DNA of 64,000 bases from NCBI GenBank assembly GCA_024138025.1, contig JAMXBD010001364.1, positions 186,001 through 250,000 on the forward strand, given 5' to 3'. Both the position numbers and the translations under genes were made by a program. Of the stretch, positions 23,560-35,239 are shown piece by piece. This DNA is from Combretum micranthum. Lineage: Eukaryota > Streptophyta > Magnoliopsida > Myrtales > Combretaceae. The notes below the pieces were generated by a model that was given only the letters and a program-made list of their open reading frames with translations, ran no database searches and was not told the origin of the DNA. Within the stretch, counting starts at the first letter, position 1; each line of letters starts with the position of its first letter.

Positions 23560-25773
23560 TTAATTTAAGAGAATCTACTTTGTCTTGCTAAGGTGCATCA
23601 AGAAATAGCTGTTGCTATGGTTGTGGAGCATCTTTATTTGTTTCTTCAAAATCATGAGTCATAGGGGTTTCTGCTTGAGTACTCCCCTCTTCATGATTTA
23701 TGGAATTCCTCTTCAAATCAACCATTGATGAGGTCACTTCATCTTCAATTGCTGCTTCTTCTTGTAAGCGTAAAGGATAGTAAGTTTCAATTCTATATCA
23801 TATTGGAGTGTATTCCTCATGGATTCTTTTAGACCATCTTTCATCCTCTAACTGCCTATATTTTTCTCTCTCTATGTATTCGTTTTACCACTGCTCTAGT
23901 GCATGTATTCTCTCTTGATGTGGCCTATCCATTTCTTCCCTCTAACCCTTACTGTGGCCACTCTTGCTTCAGCTTCGAAAATTTCACACCTACGTGGTGC
24001 TTGTCGAAGTGGTGTAGCATCTGAAACAATTAGAACATCTGCTAAAACTGGCTCTATTGTTGTTTCTTTTTTGCTAATGATTGTTGTAGAGATGCTATTT
24101 CCTCTATTACTTCTTTTATTACTTATTTATGTACTAAATCACTTAATAACCTGAGATTATACTCACTATCAGAGTCTTATGTTGAAGGAACAGCTAGAGC
24201 ATCCACTATAACTGGCTCCACTGTTGTCTCTGACACAACTGGCTGTGTTGAAACTTTAGCAGCTCCTTTATTCAAATAATTGTCATCTAATTCTGGATCT
24301 TCATGAAGGATCATTCTCCTTTTTTTGGGCTAGTTTCTTTGTTCTCTTCTTCTTTGTTGGTGTTTGTATTATGGTTGTTGGAGCTGATTCTACAGCCTCC
24401 ATTATTGGTGGTTAAGATAAAAGAATAGGTTGTGCTTCAAGTTAAACAGTGGCTTCATTGTCCTTAGTAATGTTCTGAACAGGTGACTCAGCCAACTATT
24501 ATAATGGTTTTGTGTTTGAGGTTTGTGTTTGTAGTGATGTGTATGGTTCTGTATGTACAGGAGGTAAGTGTATTTGGTCCATGGTTTCTATATGAACAAC
24601 GGTTTCTGTGTGTATGGTTTCTGTGTATGGAATGGGTGATGTATGTGTGTATGGTAATGATGGCAAAGATGGTAGTCTGGCATCATTGTCATCATCATTA
24701 TCATCAGGATATGACTCTACCAAAATAGGGTATAGAGAGCGTGATTTGGATGTTATAGGTTGTGGAAGTAGCTTGGAGACTACTTCTGAAATGTTGGACA
24801 TCATCTGTTTCAAATTGTCCATACCCTCCTTTGTACTCCTTTCTAGGTCCACAAGTCTTCCCTTCATTTCAGTGACTTCATTCTCCAATCTGTGGAAGCT
24901 TGCTATAGAGGGTTGTTGTATAGCTTTTGATACAGAAGCTTTAGTTTGTACCACTAGGGGTTCTTCTTGTGGAGGGGGGAGTTGTGGCTCATTATTTTGC
25001 TGCTCAGCTAGTACAGCTGACTCTTAAAGAGGCTGGGGCTTAACTAGTGGGTCAGGGGCAATTCTTAGTTTTGTTGTGGTGCCTACTTCCACCATTCTCC
25101 AATCTCTAACGGCTTTTCTTTGAAGCTCTTTATATCTACGGGCTAGATCAGCTGGCCCCTGCTCTGGCCATATTCCTAGATTTCTCAAAATTCTTGTGAT
25201 CTAGCCACTAAGGAATATTCCCTTGCAATTCAGTGTGGCTTGATACTTTAGCCTATAGGCTACCAAAAATCTCATATTTATTCTAATCCCCCTTACAATA
25301 CTGATTATAAAGTGCAGCTCCGCTTCAGAGACTGTTAACCCTCACTCCAATTTAGAAAAGATGCTCTTAATCAGCATGTAATGTAGCATTTGTGCACTTT
25401 TGCTCCTAAATTTGGACCCTGTGGTCCGTGAAAGAGCAAATCTTCCTTCAATCTCCTCTTCTACAAAACTCTTGAAATCTCCTTCAAGTATCTCTAAGGG
25501 CAATTCTTGAAATTCTGGTGCATCCAAATACCCTTCATCATCGTATAGCCCCATGGCAAAGATGAATGTCCTCATTGGGACTTCTCTATATTCTCCAAAG
25601 GCGTAAAACTTCACTATACTATCTAAACTAGGCACTTCTCCTTCCATTCTCAAACTAGCCATAAAGGCCAAGGTGGTGCCAGCATAAACCTCTTCCTTAA
25701 TCTCAAACACTCTTCTCCATATAGTATCTTCAAAATACTTCAAAAATTCATCCTCCATCCCAAAATTCCTCAA
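23560..25773 (-). pseudogene. Athila ORF1-like protein, decayed
   Basis: The N-terminal part (25342-25773) is open for 143 codons: FEIKEEVYAGTTLAFMASL, then IVKFYAFGEYREVPMRTF, GLYDDEGYLDAPEFQELP, then SAQMLHYMLIKSIFSKLE. This is the pattern of the plant ATHILA ORF-1 family (unknown function). After a break it continues VSEAELHFIISIVRGIRIN..LVAYRL and ITRILRNLG, also family-like. A further piece (24499-24954) holds a predicted coiled coil (HRLENEVTEMKGRLVDLER) and a low-complexity tail rich in T, P and acidic residues down to about 23560. Several stops and frameshifts make it non-functional. Family assignment is from remembered patterns, not a search. Confidence 0.72.
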
Positions 25774-26912
25774 TAACTACCAATTAACTACAACATTCTC
25801 TACTATCTTTTTTCTGTGATAAAAACATATCAATTCTCTTTCTATCCTCAGCAGATAAATTTTCGAGAGCTTTGGGTGCTTACATGGAATTGGGTTTGTT
25901 GTCTTTTTGGTGCCATTTTTTTCTACAAAAAGATAACACACATCAGTTCAAACTTACTTATACTTAAAACACATATTTCTATTTTGCTATCATTATTTTG
26001 AGTAATCAGAGACAAACTAGGGTTTCGACAGAACTAATAAATCCAAGAAGAAAACAAAGTTTGTAACTGTTTACACAAAGTATTAAGAACAACATTAATT
26101 AACAACTACTTTAAAAATAGAAGTTTCATCGTTTTTATAAAGTTGATACAGAAATCTTGAAAAACCCTAAAAATCTTAAATATAATGCACATTCTATAAT
26201 AATAGCGAAAATAGAAAAGAAAGAAAGAAAAGAACGTACCTGAGATGATTACAACTTTGAAATACTTGAAGGTTTTGGGATTTTTTTTGTGAAATGTTAG
26301 TGAGTGCAAGTAAAAAAAAAAAAAAATTCGATTGCAAGAACAATATTTGTATCGTGCATTGAATGAATAGTGTCTCTTTCTTTTCGAAAGTTTTTAAGAG
26401 CCAAATCAGAAAACGACAAAACATGTTATTAGTCATTTATTTATTAAAGACTAAAGAAATACAGAATAAACAACACTCGACTTAACAATAAAGTCGCGGC
26501 TTATTTAAAAAGAATTAAAGAATGTAAGGACTAAAATTCCTTTATTTTATTCACAAAAAGGATTTAACATTGTCTAGGTTCAAATGGGAGGACTTGACAA
26601 TGAGGCTCGACTTTTATTTTTTTACATCAAAATTGTCGAGGCTTAAACTTGTACCTGCACAAAATTTTCACAAAATAATATATTATTTCATTCATCATCC
26701 ATTCCATTCAAACACAAGATATAACAAAAATAATCCATTTCATTCATTAGAAAAGATTTTTACACATGGTTTTTTTAGGACCACTTTCATCCTATTAAAC
26801 ATTTTGTCATCTTTTCTATCTCTTCTTAAAACAACCAAATCAATCTATCAAACAAAAACAAAACATGCAGGATAATCGTCCTAAAAATCATCCTTACTTC
26901 GTTTTATCACAT
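25774..26912 (-). other. Non-coding junction where Athila pol should be
   Basis: Between the gag end and ORF1 start on the minus strand there are only about 1.1 kb of AT-rich sequence with no protease, RT, RNase H or integrase motif in any frame. Short open frames here (such as 26570-26875 on the plus strand) are of ordinary length for such composition. Confidence 0.55.
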
Positions 26913-27697
26913 GGATTGGTCTGAGTGTTTGAAGGCAATGATCTTAAAGGTCTCTTTGAAAGAATTTTGGAAATTTGGCCAAGCTGGTTCTCTAAGTTAT
27001 GAATGGCAGCAGTATGATTTCTCAAGGCAGCATCTATTCCATGCTACCTATTCTCGGAAGCTTTGATAAACCGGGAAACTAAATCTTCAAGAGATTGTTT
27101 GTTTCCTTGATAAGCTCTCAACCTTTGTACTGGTGGTTTCTAAAAATTGGATGGGTTCAATTGATTTTGAAAATTACTATTACTCCATTAGAAATTTGGA
27201 TGGTTCCTCCAACTAGGATTGTCAGTATTACTGCAAGGGTCAGTCCTTTGGCCACAAAATTGTTCATAAACTCACAACTCTCAGAGATCATTCTTTCAAC
27301 ATTTGGTTAGACAAATCATTAATCATATTCACTTGGTTTCTCCCAACAAACAAATTTTCAACTTTTCTGCTCAGAGCCTCAATCTTAGTAGTCAAATTTG
27401 ACACAACATCAATCTCAAAAACTCCTCGTGATCTCTTGTCGGCTCTCACAAATGACCATTGATAATGGTTGTTAGCCATATCTTCAAACAAATTTAAGCA
27501 CTTCTCAGGAGATTTATAATTTAGACTTCCTCCAATAGCTGCATCTATTAATTACCTAGTCCTATAATTCAATCCATTATAAAAGGTCTGTACATGGGTC
27601 CATTCAGGCAGTCCATGGTGTAAACATCTTGCCAGCAACTCCTTCTATCTCTCGAAAGCTTCATACAATGTTTTAGAGTCCATCTGGTGGAACGAAG
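26913..27697 (-). pseudogene. Athila-like gag, C-terminal half, decayed
   Basis: The minus strand reads ITSFHQMDSKTLYEAFER, KELLARCLHHGLPEWTHVQ, TFYNGLNYRTR, ANNHYQWSFVRA, GVFEIDVVSNLTTKIEAL, DPSWRNHPNF, KQSLEDLVSRFI, ALRNHTAAIHNLENQLGQI and LPSNTQTNP. These are the segments, in order, of gag from Athila-type plant gypsy elements. Stops interrupt it, and it is cut at 27697 by an LTR in the opposite orientation. In a working element this protein packages the RNA. Confidence 0.85.
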
Positions 27698-29176
27698 TGA
27701 TAAGTGTTAAAAGATCCTTATTCATAATACTTATTTGATATGATTTTGTATAGATTTGATGTGAATTTACTAAGAAAAGGATACTTAATTGGTTAATATT
27801 TGATTTCAGGGTTTAAAGATGATATTTCAAAGATTTGAAGATGATTCAAGCAAAAATGGGAAAGAATTGCCAAAGTATACAAAAGTTGATTTTTACATGT
27901 ACATAACCTACAACACGAGCATGTACATGCTAGTGTTCAAGGGTGAAAAGTGAACATAAACTACTCTAAAATGTGCCCAAGTTGCTACCTAAGAAGTGTA
28001 TAAGGTTGTGTTGATGGAAAGAACTTGATTAGCGAAGGAATTGAAGAGTTTCCAAAGTACCCTACCACGAGTATGGTAGTGTACATGGCGGGGTACATTA
28101 CAAGATGGTTACAATTTTACAATTAACCATCCCAAACTTTCAGTTACTCACCCTTTCACATTTTTCTTAACCTTAGGAGAGGAAAAGACACATTCTGAAG
28201 GAGGTCGTATAGAATTTCAACAATTTCATAACCATTTATAACCACTTGTCTCCTCATATCCTTAGAATCAATCTTTTCACATTTCCAAAAACCCTAGAAG
28301 AGAAAAGAGCTGCCAAGAAGGAGAAAAAGTGCTTGAGCTTCATCGAAAATCACAAGATGTCAAAAGGGGTTTTATTGTTCATATAATGTTTATAGATTAC
28401 TTCTCTAGGTCTTATATCATCACTATAAACTCCATGGAGGAGTAAATCTTTATGCCCTAAGTCTTGTGAAACCTTAAACCCATGTGAATTGAATTGTTCT
28501 TGATTAATGAAAGCTTTTGCCTTTATATCTATTCATGTGTTTTAATTGTATTGTGATTTATTTATACGCAAAATTGATTACTTGTATGATTTTTGTTAGA
28601 TAGAAGGACGTTTCATCTAATAAGATATATCTTCATGAATAGAGAGATTACATGTTTTACCTAGAGGTAAGGAAACTTTGATTTTCTACATAAAAATTTA
28701 ATCGTTGTTTAGGAATCTTGATCTTTAATGCAATCTTATGTGGCGTTAGTGAGAGAGAGGTCTCCACTATCTCATATAGGATTAGGAATTGATTAACTCG
28801 AGGGAGTAATTGATTTAATTGTGTGATTTTGCAGTACAAAGCATAAACAACTAGTTGATCAATATTTTGTTGTAAGAAATTAGAGTTTAGGATGGATCAA
28901 AATTAAGGGTAGGTCTTGTGATTAAATTTATCCTTTGAAAGCACTCATCTTTAACTATTAGAGTTATTGATTAGAAAAATAGTCATAATATCACCCCCAT
29001 TGTTAGGTTAAATAGTAGAAAAACGGTAATACTAGTACTTGATATCTAGATCCTAGAGGACGACACCCGTATTAATCCTATTTTGCATTCGATAGGTGCA
29101 CTTCTTAGAGCTTGTTGTAGGATTTATATTGGGTTTATCAATTTTATAATTTGATATGACTAATCCGCTCTTATCA
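27698..29176 (+). mobile_element. Athila-type LTR in plus orientation
   Basis: Starts TGATAAG and ends CTTATCA, a perfect 7-bp terminal inverted pair, 1479 bp apart. Close to the right end GACGACACCC and GATAGGTGCACTTC match the LTR-end words of Athila/Tat elements, which gives the plus orientation. The flanks (CGAAG left, ACCTG right) do not match. The left neighbour is Athila gag and the right neighbour is copia gag, so this is not a simple insertion. Confidence 0.7.
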
Positions 29177-29295
29177 ACCTGCTAAGAATTATAATCATTA
29201 GCCTTTATATATGTTCCCATGCACATTTTCCAATAAGAAAAACTTAAACGATCAAAGAAAGGAGCACAATTAATTGTAACATCATTCTCAACCAT
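29177..29295 (-). pseudogene. N-terminal gag of a Ty1/copia element
   Basis: The minus strand from 29295 reads MVENDVTIN.., then PFFDRLSFSYWKMCMGTYI and KANDYNS, then a stop. This is the usual start of copia gag (FDG.NY..WK..M..YL.A.D). It lies 50 bases inside the LTR at 29345-30890 and is cut at the border with the Athila-type LTR. Confidence 0.75.
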
Positions 29296-29328
29296 GTTGT
29301 TTGGATCACTCAATTTGATAAAAGAGTC

Positions 29329-29344
29329 CTGCTATGATATAAAT
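29329..29344 (-). other. Degenerate primer binding site of copia element 3
   Basis: Read on the minus strand the LTR end is followed by ATTTATATCATAGCAGG, a diverged form of ATTTGGTATCAGAGC(AGG), the usual methionyl-tRNA primer site. This orients the LTR as the 5' LTR of a minus-strand element. Confidence 0.6.
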
Positions 29345-30890
29345 TGTTGGTCCCACTTTTATAACCCAAAAACAAGATTGGGGGGGGGGGGGGGGGGGGG
29401 TTGGTGTTGAATTGATTATAACCAAAATATGAAATTTTAAGCATTTAAAATTAAATCCCCTTTGTTCAAACTGTGAGCACAAGTTGAGCAAAGAAGTAAA
29501 TAAAATATAAATTGCAAGAAATTAAAAGGAGTAGGGAAAGAAAATTTGAGTCAGTGATGCATAGTGGTTTTGCTTTATATGTCAATCTACTCTTCCAACT
29601 TCGAGCCGAGGACTCCATAATCCACATGGGTTTGTTTCACTATATCCAATTAAAAAGAGTTACAAGATAATACAATTTACTCTGCTTGATTCTCATAGCT
29701 TTCCTCAAGCTAATAACCGAAATTACAGAGATTAATCTCGTAAATAAAACAAGTTAGAAGGCAACACGCATATTCCTTCTGTCAAACAAAGGGATAAGCA
29801 GCAAATAAAAAAATTGCAGCAAGCAAGTGCGCACAAATTCGGATCACAAAAATGCAATAAGAGCAATAGTGTTTAATTTTTTTGTATATCACTGTGTTCT
29901 TTTTTTTTTCTTTTGTCTCGTAATGTCTTTCTTTTTAAAAGAGAACTTCAGAAAATGATCTTCACATTCAACGTATCTATTGCAGGTTATTGGATAAGTT
30001 CTCCACGAAAATCTCGGATGATATCTTTATCTCTATCTTTTGATTGAGTTCAGAATTTGAATGTTACTTGATGCTTAAATCTTATCTTCAAAAACTGTCC
30101 TTTCCTATCTTTAAGAACTCGTTCAAACTTGTTCCAAATATGATAAAACTCAAACTTCAAAATTTGTATAGAGATTGATAAGTTTCGTAATCAAATCTTC
30201 AAAAAAATCCCATAAAAATAGGAAATCTGCAGCCGTTATCTTTTTCTTTTATGAGAACAACTTCTTTGAAAAAACTTCATTCTCTTACTTCATATCTTCA
30301 CATGCTCTGTTAATCTTATTAGCTAGAGAGAGAAATTGCAGTAGCTAAAAAAAATGCAAAGATCTTTCTTTATTTAAAACCTTGACAAAATTAATGATTT
30401 TGTTTTAACTCCATAGATATTAACCGACTTTAGTGAAACATATGAGTATATTACTCAAATATACTTATTTTCTCGGAGGTAGGCCTTCAAGATATTTATT
30501 TCAAAAAATTCGAAGTGAATTTCATCGAAACTTGAACCAATGAACAATAAATTTGTGTGAAATCGTTTTACTGTCATAAATTGTAGACAACCTTTTAGAT
30601 AATCTTCTGGACTACCTTCTAGATAACTATTAAAACTTTTGTTCTTTAACCTTTCTGATATATACCTTCTGGAATATCTTCTGGATGTCCTTCTTAATAT
30701 CTGCTAGAACTCTTGTTCTTGAGTTTTACTGATTCAATCTTTTATAATAACTTCTAGACATCCTTCTGGTGACTTTATACTGTTTATTTTTGTTCTTTCT
30801 CTTTAACTTAAAACTGCACACTTGGTAAACTCATTAGTAATCGTTTTATACATTTGTCATCATCAAAACTTATTTTAAGAGAACCTAACA
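29345..30890 (-). mobile_element. 5' LTR of copia element 3
   Basis: 1546 bp, TGTTGGTCCC to GAACCTAACA in plus coordinates. It shares start, end and several internal blocks (CTCTTCCA..TC(C/G)A, CACTATATCCAA, CTTGATTCTC, CTCAAGCTAA) with the solo LTR at 32985-34632. Primer site and gag follow on the minus strand. No flanking duplication could be paired. The part at 30590-30780 has repeats of a CTTCTGGA(T/C)(A/G)(T/C)C-like word. Confidence 0.75.
29380..29400. repeat. Poly(G) tract, 21 bases
   Basis: A pure G21 run 35 bases inside the LTR. Related LTRs carry ordinary mixed sequence (32985) or G13-A-G11 (1870) near the same place, so it looks like an expanded homopolymer. Confidence 0.9.
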
Positions 30891-30895
30891 ATATC

Positions 30896-31789
30896 TTTTA
30901 TTTGTTTTATTAATATATAAAATTTGTGAAGCTTCTATTATTTATATATGTTGTATAAATATTTTTAAAGTTTAAAAAATATATGGATTTGTATATGCTC
31001 TTTTACGCTGTATAGAATATATATGTATATATTATAGTAATATGTCAAATTTTTATAAATGTAACTTGTATAGTATAAATATATTTTAAATGGTATGTAT
31101 TATATAATTGTTTATGTGTATTGTATATATTTCTTTTAAAACATAATAAACATTATATGTCTACATGTCTGATATTCCATCTATAATATGTAATTTAGAT
31201 GTTAAAGTAATACATGAAATATTTGCATATGTTCCCACATGTATCAAATAGGTATGTTAAAGCAATTTATAAAATTTAGAAATGCTCTTATGCATTATAG
31301 TAATATACCTGTATATCTTTGTGTTATATTACTATATAAAATTTTAAATTTTCATACATGTTATATAGAATATATATTATATGTCGTAGTAGTATATAAG
31401 AGAAATATTTATATAATTTGTATAGGATTTTTATTCTATATGTTATGTTGGTCATATTTGTATATGTATATCATATAATTCCTTGTATATATAATCATAT
31501 TGTATACACTTATATTATATGTAATATCGAATATATTTTTATATATGTTACACAAACATATTAAATTTGTGTATGTTTTTACATGCCATAGCAATTTATA
31601 AATTGTTCTTATAATTTATAAAGGATATATATCATATGTTATGTATGATGCTTTTGTATTTGTATATCACGTTTGATATTTTATAAGATTAGATACCACA
31701 TCACATGAGTATATATATTTTATATGTTATATAGGATACATATAATAAATATGTTATAATAATAGTTAGAATGTAATATATATATTTTT
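30896..31789. repeat. AT-rich degenerate tandem array
   Basis: Strongly AT-rich sequence in which words such as TATATAGAATATATAT, TTATAGTAATATA, ATAAAATTT and GTATATG(C/T)TCT recur at irregular spacing. The unit is too diverged for me to fix by eye. No coding or RNA gene is visible. Confidence 0.5.
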
Positions 31790-32984
31790 CACCACAATAT
31801 GATCATTCTCTTGATCTAGGTGCCATGTTATGATAGTAGGAGGGAATTCCTTATTTTAAGGGTCATTTTAGCACACTAGGAGGAAATTTCTTGTTCTATG
31901 AGCCATTTTACCACACTAAGGAGAAATTTTTTGTTCTAAGGGTCATTTTACCACACTAGGGGTCCTTAATCGATGTGCCATTTTATTACAATAAGGAAGA
32001 ATTCCTCATTCCATAGGTCATTTTATCACACTAGGAGGGAATTTCTCGTTTTACAGTCCATTTTACCACAATAAGGTAGGAATTCCTCATTGTAGGGTCT
32101 ATTTTACCATGCTCAAGGGAAATTCTTTATTATAGGGGGGCTATTATACCACATTAAGGAGAATTCCTCATTCCAAGGGTCATTTTACCATACTATGAGG
32201 GAATTCCTTGTTCCATGGGCTGTTTTACTACATTAGGGGGGATTCCTTGTTCTAGGATCCATCTTACCATATTAGGGTAGGAATTCATCATTTCAGGCTC
32301 CATCTTACCACAGTATGGGAAATTCATTGTTTTGGGGGATGTTTTACCATACAAGGAAATAATTTCTCATTTTAGGGGTTAATTCCTCGTTTGATGGGCT
32401 ATTTTACCATACTAAGGGATAAATCTTTACTATAATAGGGGTCATTTTAACACCTTAGGAGGAATTCATCGTTCCATGGACCATTTTACTACATTAGCAG
32501 ATAATTCCTCATTATAGGGACCATTTTTCCACACTAAGGGGGAAATCCTTGTTTTAGGATCCTTTTTACCACACTAGGGGCTAATTCCTTGTTTCAAGGG
32601 TTATTTTAAAATACTATGAGGGAATTCTTTGTTCCACAAGCCATTTTACCTCACTAAGGGATAATTCCTCATTGTAGGGGTCATTTTACCATACTAAGTT
32701 CCAAATGCAATTTTACTACGCTAGGGGATAATTCCTCGTTGTAAGAGCCATTTTATCATATTAGGGAGAATTCCTCATTTCAGGGTCATTTTACCACATT
32801 AAGGGGAAATTCCAAGTTCTAAGGGTTATTTTATTACATCAGGGTTTAATTCCTCGCTATAGGGGGTCATTTTACCATGCCATGGGGGAATTCCTCATTC
32901 GATGAGCCATTTTACTATACTAAGATGAAATTCTTGGCTTCATGGATCATTTTACCACATTATGGTATGAATCCTCATTGTAGG
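31790..32984. repeat. 40-bp satellite, segment 1
   Basis: Head-to-tail degenerate units of about 40 bp, built on GGAATTCCTCATT followed by TAGGGGTCATTTTACCACAC and TA. About 30 units by length. It stops exactly at the solo LTR at 32985 and resumes after it. Confidence 0.92.
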
Positions 32985-34632
32985 TGTTGGTCCCAAAAGA
33001 ATAACCAAGAGATGGGTGAATTGGTTATTAATAAAAATTTACTTTTCAAAATTTTAAACAAATTATACTACTTAGTTACTCAAACTTTAATTGCTTTAAA
33101 ACTTACTTGAAAACAATAAACTTAATAACCAATAACTTTAAACAAAATTCGGATCAAACAAAGTCACTTAAATCCACGAAAGATCAAACAATAAGTTCAA
33201 AATTAAACTTCTAGTTTTACTCTCTAATTAACTCTCTGCTTAAGAAAAGATATTCCAGTTACTCTCTGATCTACTTTCTGAGCATATAACACAGTCAAGA
33301 AAAACAATTAATTTTGTACGAAATAAAAAGAGATAAGGGAGTAGAGAGTGCAAAATCGATTTATAAAGGTTCTACCTTCAGCGTTAGTCCTCTCTTCCAG
33401 CTCCAAGTCGGGGATCGATATTCCACACCTGTATATTCCACTATATCCAAGAATCAATCAAGTTACAAGTTGTCTTTGCCAAAGCACTTGGCTACAATGC
33501 ACTCAGCTTGATTCTCTAAGCTTCTCCTCAAGCTAACAATCAATCTACTAAGCCTACTTGTGACTCTCAATCTCACACAATGTGAATAAATCTAAATCAG
33601 AGGAAATAGAATGTGAATCCTAAAAATTTCGAACAAATAAAGTGACAGTAATTTGCTCAAAGGAAATTCGTGTTCCTTGTTTTCTTTTTGCTTTTTACGT
33701 GATTGTTCTACTTTTCTCTGTTTTTGGGCACAAATACTTATCCTTGTTTCTTCCAACGGCTAGGACTTTAAGTGAATAAGCTTTGTTCTTGATATTGTAC
33801 GTGATTTTAGAATAGAACAAGCTTGTTTTGGTCTTCTTCAATTGTAAAATTTGAATAAGTTGTTATCTTATTGTTATTATCTCATGTTTTGCTCTAATAG
33901 ATAAGGTTGAGTACTCAACAACTGATATGATAATCATAATCTTGAATTTTTGAATTTGATTTGAGACATTGTTGACAAATTGTAACTTCTGGTATTGTTC
34001 ATATGAAAATAGGATCGTATCTTCTATGATTTTTGAATTCCTTGTATGGACAAATATTCATCAGACAAATTCCTTGCATAACTGGATCGTGTCTTCTATA
34101 TTCCAAAATAAAAACTTGAATAACTTATAGAAAAATCTTTCTTGTAGCTCACGTGATTTTCCTTACTATCAAAAACATTAATTTCTCAAAAATAAAATTT
34201 AATCCAACAAAAACTTGAATCCCCATGGATATTTCAACCAACTTAGTGGAACATAATTGAATGTATTACCTAAATACACTAAACTTTAGGGCTGAGTCTT
34301 CAAAATAACGAATCTATCAAGAAAAATCATATTTGGAATTTGTTGTTCGTATTTTGCTGCTTTTACAAATTTGCAGTTGTAGTCTCTGATGTACATTCTA
34401 ACTGTTTTTTAAAAAAACTTGTAAACCAGCAGAGTAACCTTCTGACTGTTCATTTGCTCTTTAAAAAACCTTCCAAACTTTCTGATATATGTTTTGAATT
34501 AAGTCTCTTTCGAAACACATTTTCATAAACCAACTTTAATCAAATTTAAGTATTGCACACTTTAATAAATTTGTTAGCAATTATTTAATCATTTTTGTCA
34601 TCATTAAAATCATTATCTGAGAGAAACCAACA
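32985..34632 (-). mobile_element. Solo copia-type LTR inside the satellite
   Basis: 1648 bp, TGTTGGTCCC to GAAACCAACA, same family as the LTR at 29345-30890. Satellite units lie on both sides. The flanking five bases are GTAGG (32980-32984) and GTAGA (34633-34637), a target duplication with one later change. An intact unit at 32088 reads CATTGTAGGGTCTATTTTACC, as the restored target would. No internal region remains. Confidence 0.85.
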
Positions 34633-35239
34633 GTAGAGTCTATTTTACCATGCTACATGGGGGAATTCCTTATTCCATAGGCCATTTTACCACACTATGA
34701 GGTAATTTCACATTTCATATTCCATTTTACTGCACTCGAGCTAATTCTTCGTTTCGAGGGTCATCTTACCACACTATAAGGGAATTCCTCGTTCTATGGG
34801 CATTTTCACCATACTAGGAGAAAATTCCTCATTGTAGGGGTCATTTTACCATATTAGGGAGGAATTCCTCATTCAAGGGATCATTTTACCATGCCAAGAG
34901 GGAATTCCTCATTTCAAGGGTCATTTTGCCACACCAAGGGGGATTCTCTGTTCTAGGGTCAATTTTACCACACTAAGGTGAGAATTCAGTGTTTCAAGGT
35001 CTATCTTACCACAATAGGGGAAATTCCTTATTTTATGGGACATTTTATCATACAAGGAAATAACTCCTTGTTTTGAGGATCAATTTACCACACTAAAGGA
35101 GAATTCATTGTTCCATGGGCTATTTTATCATACTAGGGGATAATTTCTCATTGTAGGGGTCTAATTCCTCATTATAGGGGCTATTTTACTACACTAAGGG
35201 GAATTCCTCATTTCAATGTCCATTTTACCACACTCGGGG
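34633..35239. repeat. 40-bp satellite, segment 2
   Basis: About 15 units of the same degenerate repeat between two solo LTRs. It contains the second copy of the ~100-bp signature block (starting GAATTCAG at 34982). Confidence 0.9.

Noticed and set aside
24483..25027. Plus-strand frames of 81 and 139 codons
   Set aside because: They are antisense shadows of the low-complexity part of the Athila ORF1 remnant.
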